From contig NC_063281.1 of NCBI RefSeq assembly GCF_910591885.1, positions 13,375,200 through 13,439,199 on the forward strand: a stretch of 64,000 nucleotides of DNA, written 5' to 3'. Position 1 is the first letter of the stretch; every line of letters starts with the position of its first letter. This DNA is from Bombus terrestris. Taxonomy: Eukaryota > Arthropoda > Insecta > Hymenoptera > Apidae. Below, piece by piece: positions 38,209 through 51,866 of this stretch. The translations under genes and the position numbers were made by a program. Under the pieces are notes generated by a model. That model saw nothing but the letters and a program-made list of their open reading frames with translations. It was not told the DNA's origin and did not search any database.

Positions 38209-41200
38209 CATTATCCAGTGCAATAGACATAAGTAAACGTAAGTAGGCAACGTACGTTAGGTATTTGCTAAGATAATATTTAATGCCAATCTTTTAGAAT
38301 ATGAAACTTTCTATGAAAGATTGTTATTCCTCGTTCCCGTGATTATACGCACCAGTTATGGAAGACCCTGGACCAGTTAAACGCTAATCCTTTTCTTTAA
38401 ATATTTCTTATTATTTCCTAAAGCACGATTTGCTCTATATTCCATGTACATAATGTTCGAAAAATTCAATCATTGAACTCGCGTTCCTTTACATCACTCT
38501 ACAAAATGATACTCTCTGTTTCACGTCGTATTAAATCTTCCTTCCATACCATAAGAATGCTCTACCTTCATAAATCACGACTGATTACCCTGTCTTCGTC
38601 TGTCCAGATGCAAGGAAACAAGTTTCTTATTAATTACCCTCCGCATCGAAACTTCCTTGACGCTATCCTGTCGCTAATTGAACAGGGCCTTAACCCTTTC
38701 CTAACTACCACGGTTTCGTCTACCACGCTTTCCTCGAATCTGCCGACCTGTTTCCCAGTTTTATGGTTTCTCTCACAGTCGTAAAACTATTTGCGGCTCT
38801 ACACCGCGATAATAACTCACCGACCATCGCGTTTCTCAATTAGGTAACGCGCGATGGCCGCTGGCTAACGTAATTTCGAATAAATCAGGCCCCACTTTTG
38901 CCATTCGTCTCCTTCTAGGGATCACAGTGAATCCCTGTAAACCTATGCTGTTTACTTATTTATTGTTTCCTATGTTTTCAGAAAAGAACTGGCAAGATAA
39001 ATATAATAGTTGTTCAATTTTTATCGATGTCACATTTGAATACTGAGAACCGCTGGTTTTCGCGATGATCCTACCGTGACTTCTTGTCATTCTTGTTACA
39101 TATGTACATTCTCATTAAATACATAATTCTTCTTTAGTTACATTGCTAAGTAAATTTTTCTTTAAATTTTTCGTTGATTTAAAATAAAATTCAAATAATG
39201 TCAAAAAAATTGATGAAATGAGTAAATGAACGATGGAATTGATGACTGATGAAAATGAATTCCACTATGAATGAAAATTAATTTCGATATTCAAAACATC
39301 AACATGTATGAGCCCATATTAATATTTAAAGTATGAAATAAATATCTACATATTTTGGCTAAACTAAAATATAAATAAAAATATGCATATCAACAAATAC
39401 TTTATATATGAGATTTTTTCAATGTTTTCTACTATCATCAGTACCCAGAACATTTTTTTGTGAACTATTGACAAGTTAATTATAAGAAATAATCAGAAGG
39501 AAGTTTTCTAATCAATTTAAGAATATCTTATATAGGTTAGAAAATAAACAACGTGACGATAGAGAACTTCTCGGGCAATAAACTGATTCCACAGGCGAAT
39601 TCTTTTGTACATTTTACTATATACAGGGGTAATAATAACAAAGAACAGATTCACCAAAAATATTTTTCATTCATAACCTCTTACTGAAATTACGTCTTGT
39701 TAAAAGTAAACCAGTGTCTGGATACATTTGAACAGTAGTGTACATACATATAATAGATGTATAAAATTTACCTCCATTAGCACTCTCCGTTTTGAAATTC
39801 CATTTCTTGTCAAAGAGATCGAAAAGAACGAACGAAGCAGACCCGTTGAACGCAGCATCTACACATTTACACACTCGCATTCGATAGATCGATCGCCATC
39901 GTATTCAACGCGAGCATAACGATTCGTTTACATTTTTTTCGATAGTTTCCGCCGGTCGATCGCGAGAAGCCAAATGTATATTTTATTCGGTTTCTTCAGC
40001 CACTTTCTCCGATCGGTCCGGGAATCGTCGTGTTTGAGTTGAAAGACGAGGACATTCGAGGCATAGAAGCAGCGTACACACGGCAGCGTCAGCGATTCAT
40101 AATTTACCGTCGATGCTGCCCTCTCGCGTGGTCGTTTGCCTCTAATTTATGTGTTTTTAAAGACGCGCCCCTCGCGGCTCCTACAAGGATTCAATTTTCG
40201 ACGGATTCCACTCGCCTCCCATCTCCCTTCCAACGCGATAATCGTGTTCCGGGCCATTTACACAGCTCACAATGTTATTTCAATCGTGAACACTCCCATC
40301 CGCGTAAACGCGTCGAACGTACATTTTGTTCGAACGGATACGCTCAATGCGCATGCGCAATCCCGCGCGTATGCAGTACCATAATTTGTCAGGTTAATTA
40401 GTGTATATTTATGAAGTGAAGTGCATGTTTATCAAGTGAAAAATGTGGAAGCTGGCACGTTTGGAGTAAGTGGAGAACATTTGGGGAAATTGGAAAACGA
40501 CTTTGGTGAGTTAATATTTATCGTTCGAGTATATTTAAGACGTAAACGTTCCCTTACAAGTCTTAGAATAATGTCGATATTTGCTCTAATTTTTGAGAGA
40601 ATCAGGTTATCACTGGCAACTATTGTGAAGCGTCGTTTGATACTTTATACATTTATATACTTTATACAACAAAAATCTTACATATTTACACCTTCTAATA
40701 TATCTTATAATAATGAATCAATTGTTTACAATGAGAGATATTTTGTGAATGAAGTTACGAAGATTGTGTAACGTATCTATTAAATATGTCAAATAGGTTT
40801 GGTTATGTTTACCTAACTCGATGAAAAATTATCAGTATTATGATACTTTGAAGCGTAAGTGTTTTAGAAATCGAATTTGTTTTAAAAAGGAAAGAAAGAA
40901 ATTGCGAATCAGTTATAATTGTGTGGAAAAAGAAATCACCTATCAATTATAATTTGCAAAACATATTTCATCGATTATTAATACATGGAAGGTTAAAGCT
41001 ATTACGTGCATACATCAATAAATCTGCAGCAACCTTGAATTTGAATAAATTATTGCACGTGTATTTGCATAGCAAGGCAGACCGCTGATCGGTCGTCCCT
41101 TGAACACCTGGTGCATATCCATTGACGTACATCGCATGCAAATATCGTTCGAAACACCAAAACAATGCACGTCCACGCCCGGTATTTGCTGATGGCAATT

Positions 41201-44200
41201 TTGATCGAATAAAATTGCGCTAGTATACTGGCATCGATTTTTCCACCTTAAATCAGCACGCACACACACCAAAACTTGTTGAAGAATTTTAATTGTATCG
41301 TCAAATTTCGGTACAAATCTTTTGTTTCGTAAACAATCCCTGCATTTCTCGCTATTCCATTCTCTTCTCAAAGTAATTGATAATCATCTTCGTACATTCA
41401 CTTTGTAAATTGTTATTATAAAAGCTAGTAGATTTGATAGATCCGATCTTATAGGTTATGCATTAATTTGTTTTATTCTATCGAACTCCTTTACCTATTG
41501 AAATTTGCAAAAAATTATTTCGTATAATGAAAATATAACTTTTTACGTATATTATCTGCTTTAAAATAGCAATACTTAGGAATTTCGATATAGAATTGTA
41601 TCCAATAATACTATTTGTATCATTATACGCAAAATTATTGTACGTAGATATGTTATATGTATCATGAAGTGTCTCTGAAAGAATGTGCTTTGCAAAATTT
41701 TAATCAGATACACTGCGCACCTTCGATTACCTCTTCATCGGTCATCCGTGATCCCTCCATTTTGTGAGAAGGTCGATCAACGGGAACGAGCTCGTTACAT
41801 CACAACGGAGGCAGGGACTTTGATCGCCATAAATACCGAAAAAGTCTCTATATATCCCCGTGGATAATTATCTGCGGCGATTCCCTTTCTCGCGGGTGCC
41901 CTGGCGCCTATTAAAAGTTCGTTTTCCTGGACATGGTACGAGGGCGGCATGGCCACCGGTGCCCCTTAATTAAGAGGACCCCGTGTTATACTGGAATTTC
42001 CTCCGAAACAGTCCAACTTAAGCGGTATTTAATAACGTAACAATTATATGGTAGGCACTAGACTTTCGAAACTGCGTGGCCCAGTCGAGGCCTCGCCGGT
42101 TCTATCTTCACCCTTCTACTTTCTTCTCCGCCTCTCTTCGTCCGTCCCTCGAATCTATTCGCCTGTCTACACAGTCATTCGAGGAAAAATCGAAGCTTTA
42201 AAGAGGTGTGTTTAGTTGCATATGAACGAGCGACTGTTAAGTAGTTTTGAAACACGACAATACTTAGGTTTGTTTCGATAATCAATTTTTTTGTGGAATA
42301 TTATAATATTCGTTTAAAAAATAACTGTATAATTTAAAAGACACTTTATCTATCATTCTGTCAAATTTGACGTATGGTCGTCTTCGTATGTTGAAGTTTT
42401 GAACCATTTACGGACTCGTTTCTTGCCATGAAATGTTCCATTACATAGAAGAAGAAAGTGGGTCGGAAGATCGAATTTTAGGAATCTTTGGACACGTATA
42501 TAATTGCTCGTCGATCGTTCTATCCTAGATCACCGGCCATAAACACGTAGGCTGTAGAAGGCGGCGTATAACGAGGATGATGTTCCAAGGATCTCTTAAA
42601 AAGTATCCCGTTCGAGCTTCCATCTAGCACAAAGAGATACATTGTGCACAGTTGGTCCCACGCGGCTTCCTGCCTTTTATCTGCTCGTGTCGTTTTTGAT
42701 TTTATGTCTTTTCGAAGGATGTAATTATACGATTCCGGCGATTCTCCCAAGTGTGATTAACCCATTCCTACTCGACTTCAGACGGTTCTAGACAAGCAGT
42801 TTTCGTTTAAGTTGTTGGTTTTTTGTTGTGCACCTCTTAGATGACTAAAGCATAAAACTTGTATCAAGGGGATCAAGATAAAAAAATGTAGGAATAAGTG
42901 CTTATACAACGCAACGGAGGAACAAGCTTGTAAGACTTCCGAAGAATGCATCGTTGTAAACCGCTGGTCATGAAAAATGACAAATTTCATAGCATTCTGG
43001 TAGTTCTGGCGTTAGCTTCGTATCAAACCACGTTATTCTAATAGTAAAATCTTCGAAATGCAGTCTTCGTCTCTCACAAAGATAAATTTAGTAACTGGCC
43101 GCATGGGTATCATTAAATAGCCCATTTCTATTCCCCCTGACTTCTCCAATTCAAGTCTCCAATCACGAAAAGTACCAAACCAAGCGTATCAATCCATCAT
43201 CGAACAAAAATTCCAGCAGAACTGCTCGTTCTCATCTTCGCCTCTCTCCTAACTCCTCCACCCCCCTACACACACCTCCAGAAATGCTTCCAGCAACAAA
43301 ACCGCTAATCAGAAGAGCAGGATCGAAAAGCCGTTTTAAATTCAATCGAGACAATTCCTCGAAAGTATACGCTTAGAACCATCAGGAAGTCATTTGTCAC
43401 CCTTCATCATCCTTCCACGCTACCTCCGCGACCTATCTCGTCGCTGTCGTCGTTCGGCTACCCGCTGTATCGAGGAAACTCAAGGGGGCAGAAAGAGGAA
43501 GGGCTGAACACGCAGGGATCAATTTTCGAAATTATCGTCGGGTCTCTGCGAACGCGTATATAATTGGCCATTGATCGGTCCCGCCCAGTCCCCCGGTCGT
43601 AAACGCGAGAGCCTCCGTTTTCGAGAGCTCGAGAACCGTGCCGGCACAGACCTATTTCGGGACCTCTCTTGCCGTGGTTCTCGAAAAATATTCGATCCAA
43701 CTATTCCAGCGGAACAATTTACAACGCAACACAATATAACACCTAACGACCGTACTCGGACCGCGGGCTAGCCAATTAAAAATCGAAACGGCCAATTACC
43801 CGACGATTGCGACCGGTTACGACTACCCCCGAAAACCGCGAAGCTGTGTTTTGCTTGTCTTCTTCTATTATTTCGTGGTCTGTTCCCTTTTCCAACAACT
43901 TCTGTTGGGTATCTTCGGGAGGGATGACGAGGATGGAAAATTGACGTGTCTCGGAAAAGATCGTTGTCTTCGACGTTGACGAATTAAGGCGGTTGGCATG
44001 TTGGAACGTGTTGAATCGATTTGTTAGACGATGACTTGGAATTTCCTACATTCTTTTTAGGAATCTGCGTGAGTTCAAAGTATCACTCTGGGAATTGTTT
44101 TAAATTCTTGGGTTATCCTGCAAATAATGTGAATTTTCTAGAGCCGCGTCACTTACATACGTACCGATGTAGTAGTAGATTTGAATTTTTATTATCGTTG

Positions 44201-44980
44201 TAGTGTTGCTTGAAAAGATAATAGATAATAGATGAATCAAAGGCTGTTTCATCGGGTAATCTTCAAATTTCAAAGACAGTCCCAAATACAAGAATTGTAT
44301 TAATCTAAAACTGATCGAACAAGGATGCGTACCTTGTTCCTCTCGGTGGTGGAGAACAACGTTTCAAGCAACGCTGTGAAACGTGTGAAAGTACCTCGCG
44401 AACTTATGCGACGGAATGAATGTTTTGTTGGTGGAGGGCCCGAGGCGAGGAGAGTTCTGTACGGTGGAAATGTGGTTACTGCAGACCGGTGGAATCGTTT
44501 GGGAGTACCTGGTTTTTAGAGACGTTGCTCCCGTCGGGTCGTAAACACAGGGCGCCGGATTACGAGCGGGCCCCGGCCCATTTTTCGAGAACGATACGCC
44601 TCGTTCCGCGGAAGCTGTCCGAAGATTCTTGATGGGAAGACAGCTTACCCTTTCGCTGCTCCATTTTTTATCCTTCTGTTCTTACTTGAATATTTTCTAC
44701 TTACTACGTAGGATCCGTAAGAGAACGTTACGAGAGGAAACGAATAACAAAAATATTGAAAAGTATTAAAATAAAAAAGATGTTACTCCGAAGCGAAGCA
44801 ACAGATTTGCGAATCTTCCCTCGACAATCGAAAAATTGCTAGATACGAAACTGAATCCGCGACACTTTCGTGGTAGCGGGCTAAATATCGTGAACAGAAA
44901 GATCGACAGGCCTATCATTCACGATACGTTGATCGTTCGATTGGTTCAACGAAAAAACTGCGCGAAGGATTTCTCGAGAA
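38209..44980. other. AT-rich intergenic block
   Basis: The AT-richest part of the window is about 38.8-39.7 kb. A CpG-richer patch at 39.9-40.4 kb is followed by a good GTGAGT donor at 40505. A cysteine-rich open frame on the minus strand at 41015-41371 is discussed as a finding. A GC-rich patch lies at 43.4-43.8 kb. No gene recognised. Confidence 0.5.
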
Positions 44981-44989
44981 GAAGGCAGT

Positions 44990-45190
44990 AGAACGAACGA
45001 GCGGCATGATGCCTCCATAAATCCCATGTAATCCTCTCTTGATTTCAGGGCCTCGATTCGCGCGATATATTGCGTCGAATTCCGATTAGCTGTCCGTCGA
45101 AATTGCCTTCAATTTAGCAATTAACGAGGGGGAGGAGGGCTAATGGGAGGGTAGCTAGACACATCGGGTCGTTTGAGTGACAGCTCTGAC
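44990..45190. promoter_or_regulatory. Candidate enhancer, TAATCC and TGACAGCT words
   Basis: This short block contains GTAATCC and TAAATCCC (Otd/Bicoid-type), CTAATGGG, and a TGACAGCT at 45178-45185 (TALE/Meis-type). The words are clustered but each is common by chance. Confidence 0.25.
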
Positions 45191-48100
45191 CTCTCCCACA
45201 AGTTCTACGCGCCTCGAACTCACCCCGAGTCGACAATCGAGTTCACTCACACGACCCAGCCGGTATTCATTGAAATCGAACCGGGCTTCTATCTCGAATC
45301 ACGAGTCTTTCTCGTACGGTTATCCAACCGATGCGAAAATTAGCAGATGTTCGCATGAACGTTGCGTGGAATCTTCCTCCTTAATCCTTTATGTCTCCAG
45401 TGCTTTAAAATATCATTTTCGTTGGAATTTCCTTCCCTGTTTGACACATTCCGTTAAAAGGAGATGAAACCTCTTCTTTCCTTTTCGACTCCCTCAATGG
45501 GAAACGACAACGTAAAGAGACACCACCTATCGAGGGTACGCTGGAACGACGCGAACGAATCGCAGTCGAGCGACAGTTCTTCGCAGTTGTGGTAAGCTTC
45601 CTGTGTTTTTCCGCTTTTTGATCGCGACAGAAAGGACCACCGTAGATACAGAAAAAGCACGGAAAGCCGCAAATTGTCCCGTAACAGCGACACAAAGTGA
45701 CTAGTAGCCTCTTGAACGCACAATAGCGACAAAAAGCGAGGTAGTCGAGGATGATCGTTTCCCAAAATAGAAAGGAAGAGGAGAGGCTAGTGAATAAAAA
45801 GAGCAAAGGGAAGAACGAGAAAAGGGTCTCTTTTTCACGCTGGATAGGCGCAGATCGGCACGAGAGTCTCGTAGACAGGTAGATAGCTAGGTAGCTGATA
45901 CTTGGTGCAACAATAGCCTCTCGAGAATCTCTGCAGTCCTCGTTTCAAGGATTCGAAGACTCGAGAGCGGTAAATAGGCGAGCATAATTCAGGTAGGACA
46001 CGGATACTTGACCGCGGTGTTGACTTATTGGACCATTCGTAGCGACGAACTAACGAAACAGCTATGGGAAGAATCGCCTCGATGTACCTGGTTCACAATT
46101 CCCTTGATTTGCATGATTCATTAATTAGATTCTGTCACGCTTGTCTTAACAGAGGCTTGAAATGTCAGGCGGCTTCGTAAGTCGGCCAATCGATTCGTTC
46201 TGTTGGCCGAGCCCTCCCGATCGGAGCTGTGCAAATTTTGGTATGCGTGTCAGTTGAATTTAATGAGTAGAATTAATGTAATTAATTAACAGCTCGTCAC
46301 TGTGGCTTTGCAGCAATTGGGTCATCCGAAATTGTTGCGTAACGCTACCATGTTCATAGATTGAAAATCTTTCATCCATTCGCAATTTGTGAAATGCTTC
46401 CAAAGCAAGGAATCATTGTTTTTGAATTTACCCTTATTCGTTTAAAAATCGACTTTTTCTCCTTCTTATTCTATTTGTTATAAGTAGAAAATACTGTGTA
46501 TAAAGTGATTCGTCGCACAGTCCGATCACTCTGATGTTTCCCGTGAAAAGCTTCTCGTAAAACAGGAAGCTACTACAAATCGATAAAAGTCAGACACTGC
46601 TTGTCACCGAAGAACATCGAAACATCACACCTCCAGCCTCTCGTCTTCCATTTTCTGAGATGAATAATGATCTACAGCTTATCTCGAGTGTCGCGCGACA
46701 GACGTCAAAATGACCTGTAGTTCTCCACGAAAATCGCTACGAGATAAGATAGGTACGAGCCTTTAACATATACCTGTGGCTATTTGTATTACCATTTTTT
46801 CTTACTAGTCTAGCAATTGGAAATAATTAATTTATTTAAGGGGGTGAATCACCCTTGGATTGACAAAATTTTCCTTTTCTTCACTTGCTTCGGCCATTAC
46901 TTGCCTGGAGACTTTTGCCGCGTCAAAGGTAAATCTCGTAAAAAGGACAACGCGAACGGTGGTCTTCGAGGAGGCGACACTTTGCCCAGCTACCGTGCGG
47001 TTTATCCACAGGGGGTCCGTCGTCTCGCCCTCCCGTTTCGTAGCCACCTTTGATCGCCAGTTTTTCGGAAGAATTCCACCACAAAAGGTCGTTAATAGTA
47101 ACCACGTTCGAAGAATATACGCCGTGTCTGACTACCAACGACCGTGACAAATTTCTAAAATCGCATTCGGTCTGTGAATAGGGTCAAGGAGCGCACCATA
47201 GACGTTCTAACAGGCCGATGGTAATAGAAATTTAATGTGCCGCCGATTCGGAGTTTACGCGGGTCGTGTAGGTTAAGGTTTCTGGGTTTTTGAAACAGGT
47301 TGGGACTTGTGTACGAGAAGCTTGAAGCAGTGTCAGAAAAAAACGGCAGAGAGCTTTTAAGTCGTCGTAAGATTTGTCACACCAAGTAATGGCATGATTT
47401 TGATTTACAAAAGTGTACTATGCCGAGCGTAGATCGGAAAAAGATTTCCATACGATAGTGTAGTAAACGAAACAAAGAATTTTCACATCGATAAAAATTC
47501 CGATTTATTCGCGAAAGTTTAACATCTTACGCGAAACGGTTTACAGTCGGCAAAACGACGAAGAATTCTTACGTCGAAGCAACTACGGTTAAAGTAGGTA
47601 CATCGCACATCTGCAAGCCCAATCAGGCACAGACACGGCCAGTTGGACACCAATCGTTATTTAACAAGCATCTCATTACCCTGTCGAAAAAAAGTCTCAG
47701 CAATAGTGTGGCGTCGCGAATTCAGCTGTGACAAGAACCCTACTCTCGCACAATGTGAAATTAAGCTACGTAATCCCCGGACGTACGCTGGAACGACGAC
47801 ATAGGGGCTTCCTCGTGAATTTCCAAAGCGGCATCGACGTCGCGTCGCCACCCCGTCAAACCGACTCGTATTCTTGGTGGCGTGGCTAAAGTCGCCGCTG
47901 AAGGAGGACGGGGAGGAAACGAGGTAGAAGGATCGCGCCGGTCGAAAGGAACAAATGAAGGGACGGTGGATGAAGAAATAAAGAGAGGAGACGAGTGGCG
48001 AGGAGATAAAGGACGAGAAAATCGAGGATGAGAAAGAGAGAGAGAAAGAGATTGGAAAGAGGGAGAAGAAGAGCGAGGCGGTGGTGGATGGAGTGTCTCG

Positions 48101-51100
48101 ATTCGACGGCGCTTCAAAGGCGGCCGAAGAAATAAAAACTCAGCTCTCGCGGTCCTGTTGGCAGAAAAAGGAAAGGGAAGCCCGCCTCCAGGGAGACTTC
48201 GGGTGAACCCCCCTCGTGGACACGCCGCCATAATAGGCGGCGTCTTTACGATTAGCATTGTGAGTCTCTCGATGAATGTGATTGTTGTCTAAGCGGGGCC
48301 CTGTCGTCCCGTATACCGGTGTAGCCAACAGAGATGGGGGCGCATAGGGACCCACAAGGATCTCGTGCTGAGCCCACAATGCGCGCAGCTATGCCAAGCA
48401 CGCGTCCCTTGTGTTGCGTGAGCGTGCGCCCGCGCGCGCGACCTGCGTGCCTATATTTATAATGCATTATTTACAACTACAAGGGCTCGGTATTCCTCTT
48501 GCTTTCCTCCTTTCGCCCGCCGACATCGCCGCTCTGTCCTTCGCTCGAAAATCATCCTGTCGGCTCACACCGTGTCTCGATTCCTCTCTTTTTTCTTTCG
48601 TATTTTATCACTTCGTCTATCCTGTTTTATTAACATTGACATTAACTTTTCTTTATTAGCATTGTTCTGAAAATCACTGGCCTCGAAAGAAATTAAGACA
48701 CATCTGAGTTAAACATAAGCGATAAACGCGAATTTCTATATCTGTCAGACATCTTCGAGCATTACGTGTTCTCCAATGATATTTCTTTACAGTGCGACTT
48801 AGCACCCCTTTGTCTCTCCGTGTTTCTCAAGCCCTTATCCCTCCCTAAGAGCGACGTATGTTGACCCGTGCCAGGCATTGTCCTTTCATCCAGCCCTTTC
48901 CTCTTCCCTTCTCTTCGCCCCAACCCGATCCCCGTCACGGCACACGTGCCCGATTTACCATGGTACACCTCGCCATCTTGTGCATCCCAGGTCGATTCCC
49001 CTGGGTGCAGTTCCACGACGATTTCTGTTAAGGACTCGAGCCGATTGAGACAACGAACGTAGCTTCTCTCGGTGATCGATCGATCTTGGGGAAATGTTAT
49101 CTCACGACCGATCCAACCACTGACACCTTTCTGCTCTTTCAAGAGAGAGAGTCCGCGGCCACGAGAAAGCTTGGAAAATATTGTATTACCTGCGAGCCGG
49201 CCGTCTGTTGGCTGTAGATCGCCGCTGATAACGGTAATAGGCTTTTAAAATGTTTAAACTCGCCGGGACTTCCGTCGGTGTATCGCCAATAACGAACGAC
49301 TTCTTCGTTCCCGATACCGTAGCAGATCCGATTTGTGTTCGAGGTGAATAGATTAGGTGAAAGGTGAGAGTCAACCATGGAAATTGAAAGATCGACTGAT
49401 TGGAATTGAAAATGGTTGATGGATCGACATCGTTCTGTTAACTATTTCGTTGCTTTTTACAGGTTACGCCAAATAGGGTAAAGTAGGTTTACTTACGTAG
49501 GATTACTTGAACCAGATCAATCTAAGTAATATGCTTCCCCAAATTCGACTATGACTATTTTATTACCACTATCTATACTGGCAAAGTATTTGAAACCGTA
49601 TCATTAATGTTTTTCTTGGTGGATCTACGATACACGATAATATCTTACTCTTTCGTTATTGCGTTAAAGACTAACGGTGACTTATGGTATACGACTAGTT
49701 TGATTATTTTACCAGTATTATTATTTTGTAATATTAATGCGCCCAATGGCATCGTCTTTTAACGGTTATGTTTCTACGAATATATATAAGTCCGGGACAC
49801 TAAGTATCCTAATACAAAACGATATTTAAAGAGCGGTAAAACTCTGCGTGAAATCGTCGGGCACGTTAATTACGCAAACGTCTCATCCGTGTTTCACAAT
49901 ATTTTTTCCTGGTCATCATCTCTGTTTTCACGGCGAAATAACAGGAAACCGACGTGGCACAAAGTGGATACGTTACTACGGCGTTTCGTCGTATTTCTAT
50001 TTGGTATGCACAGTTCATCGAAAAAGGAAAGCCACTAAATTCCGCTGGTTCTGTCGTTTATAAACGAATGTACGGGCATGAAAACCGACACTCAGCCACG
50101 CTCGTAACATCTCCTCTGTAAGCTTAAACTTCCTCGCCGGCACGACTTCCACGTGTCGAAAGTGTATTGTGTCCAACGATATAGGTACTTTCCCGCATCA
50201 GCCTCTATTTCCGGCTAGAAGCTTACCGGTATTTTTTACCGAACTTTGTAACGTTGTAATAACGTTGAAGTTTAAAAGAATTCAAAAGATGGGGAGAATA
50301 TAAAATGAGATAAATTACGTGGTAATGAACAGAAAGAAACACAACTTTGTTGTAAAAATATGGTAAAAATATAGAATATTCGACGTATGTTTAACTATTT
50401 TACGATACAATTAGAGATAATAGATGACAATATTTGTCGAAGGAACACTAATTTATGCCACGTTCTTTATTTCTTGATTTCTCTTTATATGTACAACACG
50501 TAACTGTAATTACCTCCATTCGTATAATGTGTCGCTAAATTTAATGAAATTCGAATATGAACATCGGCTTATCCATAACTCTAATCGAAACGCAATACCC
50601 GAGTAGATCAACAACTGGTGAATATAACACCCTCTGAAGAGGAAGTCCGCTGGCGGCAGCGACTTCCGCGTGTGGTCGATCGGCCAGACAGAACACGTAC
50701 ACCTTGAAAGGGGAAATAAATAAGTTTGTAGACATTTTACGGTTAATTATCGCCACGCAGAGCCAACAGTTTCACGTGACTGACCGACCAGACAGACACG
50801 AGAATGCACGTGAACGAGGGAAGGAGAGAAAAGTGGAGGAACTTCAGAGTGGGTGGCCGTCGCCTCAGATCCTAATCTTCTGGTTTACGGGGTCTTGTCC
50901 TTCCTTCCTTCGTTCTGCCGACCTTACCACGTATGCATCCCTCGCGACCCTCTCACTTTCCTTTTCCATTCTCGTCGCGAACAACCCCTATCGCCTCGTT
51001 TAACCTTTGCACTTTGCAATTAATTTCTCCGGCTATTCCTGAGAAATATTCGTCTCACAGTTAGAGAAAATGACCATCTTAGAAACGCATTAATATTTCA

Positions 51101-51360
51101 ATGCCATCTTTAATTCACTGGAATATCTAAAAAATGCATTCTGCTCTTGAGAACTTTTATTCCTCAGCGATGACGCGTTGCGAATAATTTTTTATTTTCT
51201 AGTCATTTTTATTTCCTCTGTATTAAAATAAGATGTAGGTACATACATGGAAAGTTCCATAAGCGTTTGTACTTGCATTACACTTTCGTGTAATAAAGAT
51301 CACAGTAAATTAAACGAGAGATCAGATAGTACGAGAAAAGGTTTGTTCGCAAGTTTCGCG
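45191..51360. other. Intergenic, no gene recognised
   Basis: Purine-rich or GC-rich patches lie at 47.8-48.5 kb and 48.8-49.1 kb. An alternating CG tract lies near 48417-48442. The rest is AT-rich. All frames overlap on both strands without domains. The 46.1-46.3 kb cluster is listed separately. Confidence 0.5.
46095..46330. promoter_or_regulatory. Candidate enhancer with POU and homeodomain words
   Basis: ATTTGCAT (46107-46114) is followed closely by TTAATTAG (46121-46128), then TAATTAATTAAC near 46279-46290. CGGCCAA and TTGGCCG form a 7-base inverted pair near 46185-46210. This density of textbook sites in 230 bases suggests regulatory DNA, but only by inference. Confidence 0.3.
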
Positions 51361-51384
51361 TACAATGTGTCGCGCCGCTACTCT

Positions 51385-51500
51385 GGTGTAATTAAAGTCG
51401 GTGACAGGTGGTAGGCGAGGCACTGATAGATGCGAGTGACGCGGTTAAGTATCAATTAATTGACAGAGCCAGAGATAAATTGATTTATGGATGTTTCGCA
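51385..51500. promoter_or_regulatory. Candidate enhancer with TALE/Hox words
   Basis: Two TGACAG words (51402-51407, 51461-51466) flank a CAGGTGG (51405) and a CAATTAATTG palindrome. These are followed by TGATTTATGG at 51481-51490, a close match to an Exd-Hox composite site. Function is inferred from motif grammar. Confidence 0.35.
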
Positions 51501-51751
51501 GTTGTAACTTGTAACGCGTTCATTGTTCGTTCTCCCCATCGTTGATCACGATTCCATTGTCTTATAATTTACGCGAATTAGAAACAGGACAAGTGAGAAG
51601 AAGATGAAAGCGGACGGATGGTGTTACACGAGTTACTGCACCAGTTACGATTTCTAATTGAACGCGCGAAACGTTTTATCGCCTTCGTTGCTACATATCA
51701 TTCTCACGGATCTCTATAATTCATTCTCTACGACTGATGAATTGTTCTTTC

Positions 51752-51866
51752 GTTTGTACCCTCAGCTATCTTTTAACGAACAAGTTTTAACGTACATAAA
51801 TGCTTACATATCCATGGTAAAATGAAATTACAACTTGTTCGTTAAAAGATAGCTAAGGGTACGAAC
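51752..51866. repeat. Long near-perfect inverted repeat, hairpin candidate
   Basis: The arms at 51752-51786 and 51832-51866 are each 35 bases and match at 33 positions. The inner 23 pairs, including GCTATCTTTTAACGAACAAG, are perfect. The loop is 45 bases. One mismatch becomes a G-U wobble on the + strand RNA and the other becomes one on the - strand RNA. It could be a young hairpin-RNA or microRNA precursor, or a miniature inverted-repeat transposon. No known mature microRNA was recognised. Confidence 0.85.
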
